Origin: Haematobia irritans
Lineage: Eukaryota; Arthropoda; Insecta; Diptera; Muscidae
DNA length: 64,000 nucleotides
Assembly (NCBI RefSeq): GCF_050003625.1
Contig: NC_134397.1
Coordinates: forward strand, 193,895,063 to 193,959,062
Direction: 5' to 3'
Under the pieces are notes generated by a model. That model saw only the letters and a program-made list of their open reading frames with translations. It had not been told where the DNA came from and did not search any database. Below, one piece after another: positions 32,000 through 44,100 of the stretch. Position 1 is the first letter of the stretch, and each line of letters begins with the position of its first letter. The position numbers were made by a program, and so were the translations under genes.

Positions 32000-33282
32000 A
32001 CAGGTTGGCTGATAAGTCCCCGGTGTGACACATAGATGGCGTCGCTAGTATTAAATGCATATTATTTTTATATAGTACCAACCTTCAAATGATTCGTGTC
32101 AAAATTAGTAAGTCTGTAAGTCAATTAGTTTGTGAGATAGAGCGTCTTTTGTGTAGCAACTTTTGTTATTGTAAAAAAAAAATGGAAAAAAAGGAATTTC
32201 GTGTTTTGATAAAATACTGTTCTCTGAAGGGAAAAAATACGGTGGAAGCAAAAACTTGGCTTGATAATGAGTTTCCGGACTCTGCCCCAGGGAAATCAAC
32301 AATAAATGATTGGTATGCAAAATTCAAGCGTGGTGAAATGAGCACAGAGGACGGTGAACGCAGTGGACGCCCGAAAGAGGTGGTTACCGACGAAAACATA
32401 AAAAAATCCACCAAATGATTTTGAATGACCGTAAAATGAAGTTGATCGAGATAGCAGAGGTCTTAAAGATATCAAAGGAACGTGTTGGTCATATCATTCA
32501 TCAATATTTGGATATGCGGAAGCTCTGTGCAAAATGGGTGCCGCGCGAGCTCACATTTGACCAAAAACAACAACGTGTTGATGATTCTGGGCGGTGTTTG
32601 CAGCTGTTAACTCGTAATACACCCGAGTTTTTCCGTCGATATGTGACAATGGATGAAACATGGCTTCATCACTACACTCCTGAGTCCAATCGACAGTCGG
32701 CTGAGTGGACAGCGACCGGTGAACCGTCTCCGAAGCGTGGAAAGACTCATAATTCCGCTGGCAAAGTAGTGGCCTCTGTTTTTGGAATGCGCATGGAATA
32801 ATTTTTATCGATTATCTTGAGAAGAGAAAAACCATCAACAGTGACTATTATATGGCGTTATTGGAGCGTTTGAAGGTCGAAATCGCGGCAAAACGGTCCC
32901 ATATGAAGAAGAAGAAAGTGTTGTTCCACCAAGACAACACACCGTGCCACAAGTCATTGAGAACGATGGCAAAAATTCATGAATTGGGCTTCGAATTGCT
33001 TCCCCACCCACCGTATTCCCCAGATCTGGCCCCCAGCGACTTTTTCTTGTTCTCAGACCTCAAAAGGATGCTCGCAGGAAAAATATTTGGCTGCAATGAA
33101 GAGGTGATCGCCGAAACTGAGGCCTATTTTGAGACAAAACCGAAGGAGTACTACCAAAATGGTATCAAAAAATATGAATTGGGTATCGCTCTTGAAGGGA
33201 ACTATGTTGAATAATAAAGACGAATTTTGACAAAAAAAATGTGTTTTTCTTTGTTAGACCGGGGACTTATCAGCCAACCTGT
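32000..33282 (+). mobile_element. Himar1: Himar1-like mariner, full length
   Basis: 1283 bp between ACAGGTTGGCTGATAAGTCC at the left and GGACTTATCAGCCAACCTGT at the right, with TA on both sides (31998-31999 and 33283-33284). The untranslated leaders match the other copies. Closest of the Himar1 copies to the family. Confidence 0.93.
32182..33214 (+). pseudogene. Himar1-like transposase with two 1-bp deletions
   Basis: Start ATG at 32182, chosen because MEKKEFRVLIKYC is the family N-terminus (an in-frame ATG lies upstream at 32089). Helix-turn-helix region, then DENIKK. A 1-bp deletion in the A run at 32398-32407 ends the first frame. The second frame (32415-32801) holds the first aspartate in VTMDETWLHHY. 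A 1-bp deletion in the T run near 32781-32787 ends it. The third frame (to 33214) holds VLFHQDNTPCH and SPDLAPSDFFLF, with 34 residues between aspartates two and three. Near the C-terminus KKYELGIALEG replaces the longer LEGRYN-type block. All three catalytic residues survive, split between frames. Confidence 0.92.
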
Positions 33283-33294
33283 TATGATAAATAA

Positions 33295-33447
33295 AGTAGG
33301 ACACCAAAAAATTATTATGGACAACAACAACACAAAATTTTTATGATTTTTGAGGATAAACTTCATTTTGTTTTTGGGACCCGTTTACATTATGAAAATA
33401 TGCCCCACTATTTGAATTGAAAATGAACCTTAATTTCTTGTGATTTG
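33295..33447 (+). repeat. Diverged repeat, copy 1
   Basis: Shares the order GTAGGACACC, ACAACAACAACACAAAATTT, CTTCATTTT, CCCGTTTACATTATGAAAAT with 36610-36707 continued at 38436-38530. The second copy is split by a Helitron-like element; this copy is its empty site. Confidence 0.6.
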
Positions 33448-34392
33448 TTGTACGAGGGCAGTTCGGAAACTTCTTATCCTAGCACAAAAAGCGCGGTATA
33501 AACAGAAAAAAAGTTAAGTGTTTTGGAATCTTCCATCTCTGTTATGAACACATATTAAATTTTGTTTCGATCTGGCAACTCCTTCATATAGAAACAGGTG
33601 TTCAAAAGAGACGCATACGCAATTTTTTTACAATGGAATAATTAGAAATACGTGCTGTCATTAAATATTATCATAAATAAGGTTTATCTGGACAAGAAAT
33701 TCATAATGATATGGTGAATGTGTTAGGTGAAAGTGCTCCTTCATATGCAACAGTAAAAAATTGGGTTGCTAAATTTAATCGTACAAGCATTGAAGATGAA
33801 CCACGCAGTGGACGTCCAAAAACAGCAACAATAAGAGAAATTGTAGCCAAAGTGCATGCTATGGTATTAAATGATCGACGAATAAAAGTGCGTGAAATTG
33901 CTAATATCATGGCCATCTCAAATGATCGAGTCCATTTAATTTTGCATGAAGAACAACAGACGAAAAAGCTTTCTGCAATATGCCGCATTTGTTAACAGTC
34001 GATCAAAAACGTAGAAAAGGTTGGCTGATAAGTCCCCGGTCTAACAAAGAAAAACACATTTTTTTTGTCAACATTCGTTTTTATTATTCAACATAGTTCC
34101 GTTCAAGAGCGATACAACGATTATAACGACCTTCCAATTTTTTGATACCATTTTGGTAGTACTCCTTCGGTTTTGCCTCAAAATAGGCCTCAGTTTCGGT
34201 GAGCACCTCTTCATTGCAGCCAAATTTTTTCCCTGGGAGCATCCTTTTGAGGTCTGAGAACAAGAAAAAGTCGCTGGAGCCAGATCTGGAGAATACGGTG
34301 GGTGGGGAAGCAATTCAAAGCCCAATCCATGAATTTTTTTGCCATCGTTCTCAATGACTTGTGGCACGGTGCGTTGTCTTGGTGGAACAATT

Positions 34393-34748
34393 GATCTTAG
34401 GGAAAAAATTTGGCCGCAATGATCGCCGAAGCTGAGGCCTGTTTTGAGGCAAAAACCGAAGGAGTACTACCAAAATGATATCAAAAAATTGGAAGGTCGT
34501 TATAATCGTTATATCGCTCTTGAAGGGAACTATGTTGAATAATAAAAACGAATTTTGACTAAGAAAAACACATTTTTTTTTGTCAAAATTCGTTTTTATT
34601 ATTCAACATAGTTCTCTTCAAGAGCGATACAACGATTATAACGACCTTCCAATTTTTTGATATCATTTTGGTAGTACTCCTTCGGTTTTTGCCTCAAAAC
34701 AGGCCTCAGCTTCGGCGATCATTGCGGCCAAATTTTTTCCCTAAGATC
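34393..34748. repeat. Large inverted repeat, 167-bp arms, 22-bp spacer
   Basis: The left arm 34393-34559 (starting GATCTTAGGGAAAAAATTTG) and right arm 34582-34748 (ending CTAAGATC) are reverse complements with about two mismatches. Both lack the short stretch normally found before the GCGGCCAAATTTT block in other copies, so one arm was copied from the other. Confidence 0.92.
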
Positions 34749-34762
34749 ATCCTTTTGGGGTC

Positions 34763-35626
34763 TTAGAAGAAGAAAAAGTCGCTGGGGGCCAGATCTGGAG
34801 AATACGGTGGGTGGGGAAGCAATTCGAAGCCCAATTTATGAATTTTTGCCATCGTTCTCAATGACTTGTGGCACGGTGCGTTGTCTTGGTGGAACAACAC
34901 TGTTTTCTTCTTCATATAGGGCCGTTTTGCCGCGATTTCGACCTTCAAACGCTCCAATAACGCCATATAATAGTCACTGTTGGTGGTTTTTTCCTTCTCA
35001 AGATAATCGATGAAAATTATTCCATGCGCATCCCAAAAAACAGAGGCCATTACTTTGCCAGCGGAATTTTGAGTTTTTCCACGCTTCGGAGACGGTTCAC
35101 CTGTCGGTCGCTGTCCACTCAGCCGACTGTCGATTGGACTCAGGAGTGTAGTGATTAAGCCATGTTTCATCCATTGTCACATATCGACGGAAAAACTCGG
35201 GTGCTGCAAACACCGCCCAGAATCATCAACACGTTGTTGTTTTTGGTCAAATGTGAGCTCGCGCGGCACCCATTTTGCACAGAGCTTCCGCATATCCAAA
35301 TATTGATGAATGATATGACCAACACGTTCCTTTGATATCTTTAAGGTCTCTGCTTTCTCGATCAACTTCATTTTACGGTCATTCAAAATCATTTTGTGGA
35401 TGTTTTTGATGTTTTCATCTTTCGGGCGTCCACTGCGTTCACCGTCCTCCGTGCTCATTTCACCACGCTTGAATTTTGCATACCAATCAATTATTGTTGA
35501 TTTCCCTGGGACAGAGTCCGCAAACTCATTATCAAGCCAAGTTTTTGTTTCCACCGTATTTTTTCCCTTCAGAAAACAGTATTTTATCAAAACACGAAAT
35601 TCTTTTTTTATTTCAATTTTTTTCAC
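34763..35626 (-). pseudogene. Himar1-like transposase, broken
   Basis: Frame from 35626 begins KKEFRVLIKYCFLKG and keeps the helix-turn-helix region, but four codons are lost after GRPK and the segment after GRCLQ is deleted. The first aspartate region is out of frame (GACACATGGATGAAAC-type sequence near 35165). A second frame (35170-34763) holds GKVMASVFWDAHGIIFIDYL, VLFHQDNAPCHKS and SPDLAPSDFFFF. The C-terminus continues into the palindrome. Not functional. Confidence 0.88.
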
Positions 35627-36442
35627 AATAACAAAAGTTTGCTACACAAAAGACGCTCTATCTCCAAAATAATTGACTTACAGACGTCAAATTTTGTCAC
35701 GAATCATTTGAAGGTTGGTACTATATAAAAATAATATGCATTTAATACTAGCGACGCCATCTATGTGTCAGACCGGGGACTTTACAGCTAACCGTTAAGA
35801 ATGAACATTTTTCAAGCTTGTTTGGATCGTTTTAAGCGAAATAAAATGGATTTTAAGCGTCGTTTCATAACTGTTGATGAGACATGGATCCACCACTATA
35901 CTCCAAAGACAAAAGAACAATCCAAACAATGGACTTCAAAGGTATTTTATTGATTGACTATCTGCAAAAGGGTAAAACAATAAATTCAGAGTACTATTGC
36001 AACCTTTTGGATCAATTAAATGTACGAATTCGAGAAAAACGTCCTGGCTTACAACACAAAAAAAAATAATTTTTCATCAAGACAACGCACCAGCGCACAT
36101 GAGTGTTTTAACAGTGGCTAAAATCAACGAATTAAAGTACGAGTTGCTTGATCACCCACCTTATTCTCCTGATTTAGCTCCCAGTGACATTTACTTGTTC
36201 CCAAATCTAAAAAATTCCTTGCTGCCAAGCGTTTTACCTCAAATGCAAGATGCAATTACAGTTGTAAACCACTATTTTGAAGACCTTGAGGGAAACTATT
36301 TTAATCAAGGGATAGAATTGCTAGAAAAGCGTTGGACTAAGTGTATTAAATTTTCAGGAGATTGTATTGAAAAATAAAAATATTTTAAACAACTAACTAT
36401 TTTCTTTCATTGATAGGCTAAGAAGTTGCTGAACCGCCCTCG

Positions 36443-36707
36443 TAAAGTGGTACCTGTTTTCGCTTTCTAGGTTTTTACAATGGCATGTTTTGCATGGATG
36501 GGTTTAAGACTTTTGCCTATGGACAGAGTCTCAAGTGGATTAACGTGATTTCCATGAGATTCGTACTCAGTAAGAAATATTCAATTTATCTCTTACAACT
36601 TGATAAACCTAAATGATGTAGGTTCCCAAAAAGTTATATGAAAAACAACAACACCAAATTTTAATGTTTTTGGAGAGTTACTTCATTTTATATTCGTGGT
36701 CCGTTTT
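36443..36707. repeat. Unassigned sequence and diverged repeat, copy 2
   Basis: The last 100 bp (GTAGGTTCCC, ACAACAACACCAAATTTTAA, CTTCATTTTA) match 33295-33400. The preceding 165 bp are unassigned. Confidence 0.5.
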
Positions 36708-38435
36708 TATACCCTCCACCATAGGATGGGGGTATATTAAGTTTGTCAATCTGTTTGTAACACATCGAAATATTGCTCTAAGACCCCATAAAGTATATAT
36801 ATTCTGGGTCGTGGTGAAATTCTGAGTCGATCTGAGCATGTCCGTCCGTCCGTCCGTCTGTTGAAATCACGCTAACTTCCGAACGAAACAAGCTATCGAC
36901 TTGAAACTTGGCACAAGTAGTTGTTATTCATGTAGGTCGGATGGTATTGCAAATGGGCCATATCGGTCCACTTTTACGTATAGCCCCCATATAAAAGGAC
37001 CCCCAAATTTAGCTTGCGATTGCTCTAAAAGAAGCAAATTTCATCCGATCCGGCTGAAATTTGGTACATCGTGTTAATATATGGTGTCTAACAACCATGC
37101 AAAAATTGGTCCATATCGGTCCACTTTTACGTATAGCCCCCATATAAACGGACCCCCAAATTTGGCCTGCGATTGCTTTAGGAGAAGCAAATTTCATCCG
37201 ATACGGCTGAAATTTGGTACATGGTATTAGTATATGGACTCTAACAACCATGCAAAAATTGGTCCATATCGGTCCATAATTATATATAGCCCCCATATAA
37301 ACCGATTTCCAGATTTGAACTCCGGAGTCTCTTAGAGGAGCAAAATTTATCCGATCCGGTTGAAATTTGGTACGTGGTGTTAGTATATGGTCTCTAACAA
37401 CCATGCAAAAATTGGTCCATATCGGTCCATAATTATATATAGGCCCCATAAAAACCGATTCCCAGATTTCGTTTGCGGATCCTCTAAGAGAAGCAAATTT
37501 CATCCGATACGGCTGAAATTTGGTACATGGTGTTAGTATGTGGCCTCTAACACCTATGCAAAAATTGGTCCATATCTGTCCATAATTATATATAGCCCCT
37601 ATATAAACCGATCCACAGATTTGAACTCCGGAGCCACTTGGACGATCAAAATTCATCCGATCCGGTTGAAATTGCAACGTGGTATATGGCCGCTAATAAC
37701 CATGCAAAATTGGTCCATATCGGTCTATAGTTATATATAGCCGATCCCCAATCACACAAAAATTTGTCCATATCGGTTCATAATCATGCTTGCCACTCGA
37801 GCAAAAATAATCTAGCAAAATTTTATTTCTATAGAAAATTATGTCAAAATTTTATTTCTATAGAAAATTTTGTCGACATTTTATTCCTATAGAAAATTTT
37901 GTCAAATTTTATTTCTATAGAAAATTTTGGCAAAATTTTATTTCTATAGAAAATGTTGTCAAGATTTTAATTCTATAGAGAATGTTGTCAAAATTTAAAA
38001 TCTTTTGAAAATTTTGTAAAAATTTTATTTCTATAGAAAATTTTGTCAAAGTGTTATTTCTATAGAAGATTTTGTTAAAATCGTATTTCTATAGAAAATT
38101 TTGTCCAAATTTTACTTCTATAGAAAATTTTGCCCAAATTTTACATCTATAGAAAATGTTGTCAAAATTTTATTTTGTCAAAATTTTATTTCTATAGAAA
38201 ATTTTGTCAAACTTAATTATATACGTATTTAATGGGTCATTTTAAGTTTAATATATACTACGTGGTATATATTACGGTATTAGGAAGTTTTAAGATACCT
38301 TGTCATCGGCAAAAGTTATCGCAACCCAAGTAATTCGATTGTGGATGATAGCCTTCAGTACAAGTTTCTACGCAATCCATAGTGGAGGGTACATAAGCTT
38401 CGGCCTGGCCGAACTTACGGCCGTATATACTTGTT
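36708..38435 (+). mobile_element. Helitron-like repeat family A, copy 1
   Basis: Begins TATACCCTCCACCATAGG with a hairpin (TACCCTCCACCAT and ATGGGGGTA). Next come several tandem units of about 153 bp (block TATAGCCCCCATATAAACCG), then GCCACTCGAGCAAAAATAAT and about 13 units of the 29-bp repeat, then a unique 200-bp right part with a palindrome (TTCGGCC, T, GGCCGAA) and the end CGTATATACTTGTT. It lies between two T residues of a host repeat whose empty form is at 33385-33400, with no target duplication. Hairpin near the 3' end, T-T insertion and internal tandem repeats resemble Helentron/DINE-type elements; no Rep/helicase is present, so class is inference. Confidence 0.7.
37815..38210 (+). 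repeat. 29-bp repeat array inside Helitron-like copy A1
   Basis: About 13 units, flanked by GCCACTCGAGCAAAAATAAT and CTTAATTATATACG. The same flanks surround the array in copy A2 (58348, 60074 and 60225), so the array is an internal part of the family. Confidence 0.9.
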
Positions 38436-39397
38436 TATTATGAAAATAAGCACCAATATTTCAAATACAAACACAATCCAATTTCTTTTGGATTCAAATC
38501 AATTAAGCGCTTTTCGATGATTGATATTTGTTATTGTTCTCTAATCCCGAAATATAAAAGGCAGACCTCGTAGGAAGCTTTCGGTTTCTCGCTTTCTCTT
38601 AAAAAAATAGTCTACTTAAATCCAATACGAATAAGCATAAACATTTTTCTTATTGATAATACCAGTTTATTTATAATTGCCAAGACAATGGACATTTGTT
38701 TTCACATCTGTTATCCCGCCTTTGGTTTTAATGCTTTGACATTTTGAAATGAGGATTTATTGGTGATTTTTTTTTTACAAAAACGGGCAATTAGCGTAAC
38801 ACACAAAACACAAAAAAACACAAATCGTTTTTGGGGGAAAACAATTTTAAACGCCTTTGTAAATTTCACAAGACACATACACTACAAATGCATACTTCTC
38901 GTTTTGCTCTTCTCCCTTTCGTTTTGCTTTGGTTTATATCTTCTTCATCTTCGTCTTTGTGACTATCTTAGTAATTGTGGATTCAAAAACATTTATTTAA
39001 GCTAGCCAACCGAGTGAGGCAAACCACCCAACCTTTTGTCAACCGCAAATAAAAAATTTAAATACCAAATTATGTCCCTGACCCTTCGTCATCAGAGTAC
39101 TCACCATACGCCTTCTCTGTTGGCTGGCCACCACAAAGTATTGGTTACATCGAAAGCCTAATGTATTCTTCCCAAAAGAAAATGAGACAATAAATGAAGG
39201 AAAAATGAAATAAAAATTTCCCTGTCAATTTCCGTAAAACCATAAATGGTCGTCTGTTTTGGAATAATCTGTTTCGGTTTGTGGTTCACCATATTCTCTA
39301 TACAGTAGTGAAATTCGTAAATAAATGTGCAGGAGTATTTCTAAGGTATAAAATAGCAGATGACTGGTATTTTTGAGAATCATTTGTAGTTGACTAT
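38436..39397. other. Unassigned, probably host non-coding sequence
   Basis: The first 95 bp complete the diverged repeat copy 2. A TATAAAAG at 38551 is noted but no supporting initiator or frame follows. A frame at 38760-39005 starts at a non-ATG codon and is not accepted. Confidence 0.45.
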
Positions 39398-39605
39398 TTT
39401 ACACTCAACAAAAAAAAAATTAATTCAATCCAAGGATTTTGTCCTTCCATTAAGGATTTTGGTATTGATTCGGAGCCAAGGATGCTGCTGTTTTAAAATA
39501 AAGAAATGTTATCAATCTTTTGAATATAGGCTCTATAAAATTAAAGGAAAGATATAGTTCTCATTTAAAGAATTTCCATTCTCTTTTTGAAAATATACAT
39601 TCAAA
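39398..39605. repeat. Possible MITE fragment with ACTCAACAAAAAAA start
   Basis: ACACTCAACAAAAAAAAAAT followed by CAATCCAAGGATTTTGTCC and TTCCATTAAGGATTTTGG; the paired AAGGATTTTG words suggest a short element, cut by the next one. Weak support. Confidence 0.3.
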
Positions 39606-41115
39606 AACAAGTAAGTAAAGTCTAAAGTCGGGCGGGGCCGACTATATTATACCCTTCACCCCTATGTAGACCAAAATTTGTGTTACCATCTCAACTACTT
39701 CACATTTGCTGGAAGCTATATAAAGGAGACAATTTTTTTACTTCTACAAAATCTCTAGAATTAAAAATTAAATCGGCTAACGCTATCCAGTTAATTGGAG
39801 GAAACTTCCATTGAAAATGGGTCTAAAATGTGTAACGGTCTACCATATTTCCCCAACTCTGGTGTACGTATATATAATCTGAATATATATAATCTGAACC
39901 GATTTTGACGAAATTTGACATGTATAGTTAGAATAATAATTCTGCTATCTATGCGAAATTTCACGTAAATGGGAGTATAACTTTGGCCCCCCTGGTCATA
40001 TGAGTGCAAATCGGAGGGAAGATATATATGGGAGCCATATCTAAATCTGAACCGATTTCAACCAAATTTGGCACGATTACCGATACTACTAAACGTACTT
40101 CTTGTTTGAAATTTGAAGCAAATCACGGCAAAACCCTGGATTTTGAGCCCATATAAGTTCAAATTGGACGAAAGATATTTATGGGAGCTATATCTAAATC
40201 TGAATCGATTTTGACCATATTTGGCACATAAAAGTACCGCTTGTGCAAAATTTGAAGTAAGCCAGGGCAAAACTCTGGCTTTGGGACCATATAAGTCCAA
40301 ATCGGGCGAAAGATATATATGTGAGCTATATCTAAATCTGAACCGATTTTAACAAAATTTGATACACTTAACGATACTAGACAGAGTTTTGCCGTGATTT
40401 GCTTCAAATTTTGCACAAGGGGTACGTTTAGCCCCTTGTGCAAAATTTGAAGCAAATCACGGCAAAACTCTGGCTTTTGTGGCCATATAAGTTCAAATCG
40501 GACGAAAGATATATATGGGAGCTATATCTAAATTTGAACCGATTTCAATCAAATTTGCCAAGCATTGGTAGAATGTCAATTCTACCCTCTGTGCAAAATT
40601 TCACGAAGATCGGTAGTAAACTTTGACCTCTGTGGTCATATGAGTCTAAATCGGACGAAAGATATATATGGGAGCTATATCTAAATCTGAACCGATTTGG
40701 CTGATATTTTGCAAGATTTTCGAGATTCATAAAATATTTGGATGTACGGTATTTCAAGAAAATCGGTTGATAAACACGCTAACTATGACCAAATTGGGGA
40801 TAAATATATATAGCAGCTATATCTAAATCTGAACCGATTTTTTCCAAAACCAATAGCGATTATATCTGTCCCAAGAAACGGCCCTATGCCAAATTTGAGG
40901 ACAATCGGACTTAAATAGCGAGCTGTACTTTGTGCACAAAATTACATATACAGACAGACGGACGGACAGACAGACGGACATCGCTAAATCGACTCAGAAT
41001 TTAATTCTAAGCCGATCGGTATACTAAAAGATGGGTCTATGACCACTATTTCTTGGCGTTACATACAAATGCACAAACTTATTATACCCTGTACCACAGT
41101 AGTGGTGAAGGGTAA
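39606..41115 (-). mobile_element. Helitron-like repeat family B, copy 1
   Basis: Minus orientation. The 3' terminus AACAAGTAAGTAAAG is followed by the hairpin AGTCGG-GCGGGG-CCGACT, then diverged repeats carrying TATATGGGAGCTATATCTAA and CTGAACCGATTT, and the 5' hairpin TACCCTGTACCAC with GTGGTGAAGGGTA. The same order is seen reversed at 46663 and 58498. No coding capacity. Confidence 0.75.
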
Positions 41116-41194
41116 ATATTGTTTTGAGGACAAAGATTTCTTGTCCTTAAAATTCGAATGCGAGTTTTGCTTTGTATTGAAAAAGCAGTTTGCC

Positions 41195-44100
41195 AAAATT
41201 TTTCTCTATAGAAAATTGTGTCAAAAATTTATTTCTATGAAAAATTTTGTCAAGATTTTATTTCTATAGAAAATTTTGTCAAAATTTTATTTCTATAAAA
41301 ATTTTGTCAAAATTTTATTACTGTGGAAAAATTTTATTTTGTCAAAATTTTATATTGTCGTAGAAAATGTTGCCAAAATTATTATTAGTTATGTCAAAAT
41401 TTTATTTTGTCATAGAACATTTTGTCAACATTTTATTTCTATAGAAAATTTTGTCAAAATTGTATTTTCATAAAAATTTTTCCAAATTTTTATTTCTATA
41501 GACAATTTTCTTAAAATTTTATTTTATAGAAAATTTTATCAAAATTTTAATTTATAGAAAATTTTGTCAAAATTATATTTTATAGAAAATGTTCTCAAAA
41601 TCTTTTTTCTTTTTTGTCAAAATTTTATTTCTATAGAAAATGTTGTCAAAATTTTATTTCTATAGAAAATTTCGTCAAAATTTTATTTCTATAGAAAATT
41701 TTATCAAAATTCTATTTCTATAGAACATTTTCTCAAAATTGTATTTTATAGAAAATTTTATCAAAATTTTAATTTTAGAAAATTTTGTAAAAATTGTATT
41801 TCTATAGAAAATTTTATCAAAATTATATTTCTATAGAAAATTTTCTCAAAACTTTATTTCTTTAGAACATTTTCTTAAAATTTTATTTTATAGAAAATTT
41901 TATCAAAATTTTAATTTATAAAAAATTTGGCAAAATTATATTTTATAGAAAATGTTCGCAAAATCTTTTTTCTATTTTGTCAAAATTTATTGCTATAGAA
42001 AGTTTTGTCAAAATTTTATTTCTATAGAAAATGTTGTCAAAATTTTATTTCTATAGAAAATTTTGTGAAAATTTTATTTCTAACGAAAATTTTGTCAAAT
42101 TTGTATATCTATAGAAAATTTTGTCAAAATCTATAGGACATTTTGTCAACATTTTATTTCCATAGAAAATTTCGTGAAAATTTTATTTCTATAGAAAATT
42201 TCGTCAAAATTTTATTTCTACAGAAAATTTTTGCAAACATTTTATTTCTATAGAAAATTTTGTTAAAATTTTATTTATACAGAAAATTTTTGCAAAATTT
42301 TATTTCTATAGCAGATTATGTGAAAATTTTATTTCTATAGAAAATTTTGTGAAAATTTTATTTCAATAGAAAATTTTGTCAAATTTTTATATCTTTAGAA
42401 AATTTTGTCATAATTCTATATTTATAGAAAATTTTGTCAAAATTTTATTTCTATAGCAATTTTTGTCAAAATTTTATTTCTATAGAAAATTTCGTCAAGA
42501 TTTTATTTTTATAGAAAAATTTGTCAAAATTATATTTCAATAGAAAATTTTATCAAAATTCTATTTCTATAGAAAATTTTATCAAAATTTTAATTTATAG
42601 AAAATTTTGTCAAAATTATATTGTATAGACAATTTTGTCAAAATCACTTTTCTATTTTGTCAAAATTTTATTTCTATAGACAATTTTCTCAAAATTTTAT
42701 TTCTATAGAAAATTTTGCCAAAATTTTATTTCTGTACAAAATTTTGTCAAACTTTTATTTCTATGGAAAATTTTGTCAGTCTTTTATTTCTATGGAAAAT
42801 TTTGCCAAAATTTTATTTCTACAGAAAATGGAAAATTTTGTCAGTCTTTTATTTCTATTGAAAATTTTGTCAAAATTTGATTTCCATAGAAAATTTTGAC
42901 AAAATTTTATTTCTATACAAAATTTTGTCAAACTTTTATTTCTATGGAAAATTTTGTCATTCTTTTATTTCTATGGGAAATTTTGCCAAAATTTTATGTC
43001 TACAGAAAGTTTTGTCAAAATTTTATTTCTATAGAAAATTTTGTCAAAATTTTATTTCTATAGAAAATTTTGTCAAACTTTTATTTCTATGGAAAATTTT
43101 GTCAAAATGTTATTTCTATAGAAAATTATGTTAAAGTTTTATTTCTATAGAAAATTTTGTCAAAATTTTATTTCTATAAAAAATTTAGTCAAAATTGTAT
43201 TTCTATAGAATATTTTGTCAAAATGTTATTTCTATAGAAAATTTTGTCAAAATTTTATTTCTATAGAAAATTTGGTTAATATATTATTTCTATAGAAAAT
43301 TTGCTCAACATTTTATTACTACAGAAAATTTTCTTAAAATTTTATTTCTATAGAAAATTTTACTTCTATGGAAAATTTTGCCAAATTTTATTTCTAAGTA
43401 AAATATTGTCAAAATTTCATTTCTATAGAAAATTTTAACAAAATTTTATTTATATAGAAAATGTTGTCAAAATTTTATTCTGCTATAGAACATTTTTTTT
43501 TCAAAGTTTTATTTCATTTCATTTTTATTCTATAGAACATTTTATCAAAATTTTATTTCTAAAGAAAATTTTCCTAAAATGTTATTTCTATAGAAATCAA
43601 ATTGTGACTTTGTTAAAATTTTATTTCTATAGAAAATTTTGTCAAAATTTTATTTCTATAGAAAATTTTGTCAAAATTGTATTTCTTAGAAAATGTTGTC
43701 AAAATTTTATTTCTATAAAAAATTTTGTCAAAATTTTATTTCTATAGAAAATTTTGTCAAAATTTTATTTCTATAGGAAATTTTCTCAAAATTTTGTATC
43801 TATATAAAATTTTGTCAACATGTTTTTTCTATAGGAAATTTTCTCAAAATTTTATTTTATAGAAATTTTTTTTCAAAATTATATTTTATAGAGAAATTTC
43901 TCAAAACCTTTTTTCTATTTTGTCAAAATTTTATTTCTATAGAAAATTTTCCTAAAATTTTATTTCTATAGAAAATTTTGTCAAAATTTTACTTCTATTG
44001 AAACTTTTGTCAAAATTTTGTTTCTACAGAAAATTTGTGCAAAATTTTATATCTATAGACAATTTTGTCACAATTTTATTTCTATAGAAAACTTTGTCAA

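Larger units (their letters stand above)
34018..35795 (-). mobile_element. Himar1: Rearranged Himar1-like composite
   Basis: Three Himar1 pieces in a row: the 3' end in minus orientation (34018-34390, from GGTTGGCTGATAAGTCCCCG), a 167-bp piece in plus orientation (34393-34559), and an almost full minus copy (34582-35795) without its outer 3' repeat, ending at the 5' repeat GACCGGGGACTTTACAGC. TA follows at 35796-35797. The whole lies inside the second mariner at a CGTAGA sequence. The plus piece and the start of the third piece form a near-perfect palindrome. Confidence 0.88.
33633..36377 (+). pseudogene. Transposase of the second mariner, broken
   Basis: ATG at 33633 is followed at once by a TAA (codon 3) and another near 33675. 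The frame 33711-33995 then reads MVNVLGESAPSYATVKNWVA, the DEPRSGRPK hook and REIANIMAISNDRVHLILHE, the second helix-turn-helix. After the insertion the sequence resumes with MNIFQACLDRFKRNK, RRFITVDETWIHHYTPK (first aspartate), VLTVAKINELKYELL, FHQDNAPAH (second) and SPDLAPSDIYLFPNL (third; 34 residues between). Roughly 28 codons are missing after KQWTSK relative to other mariners, and a frameshift in an A run near 36060 separates the last frame (35997-36377). Confidence 0.85.
33453..36442 (+). mobile_element. Second DD34D mariner, split by a Himar1 composite
   Basis: The ends CGAGGGCAGTTCGGAAACTT (left) and AAGTTGCTGAACCGCCCTCG (right) are inverted repeats flanked by TA (33451-33452 and 36443-36444). 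The ends and the protein differ from Himar1, so this is another mariner subfamily. About 1.2 kb belong to it; 34018-35797 is the Himar1-derived insertion. Confidence 0.88.

Noticed and set aside
37009..37677. A 222-codon minus-strand frame with a repeated 51-residue unit
   Set aside because: It is the translation of the 153-bp tandem repeat of Helitron-like family A; 153 is divisible by three, so openness follows from the period.
38551..38558. TATAAAAG as a host core promoter
   Set aside because: No initiator match at the right distance, and no downstream frame; AT-rich DNA yields such words by chance.
42621..43134. Open frames with repeated FYFYRKFCQNFISIENFVK-type peptides in the arrays
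   Set aside because: They are translations of the 29-bp repeat; frames change with every indel and occur in all arrays.
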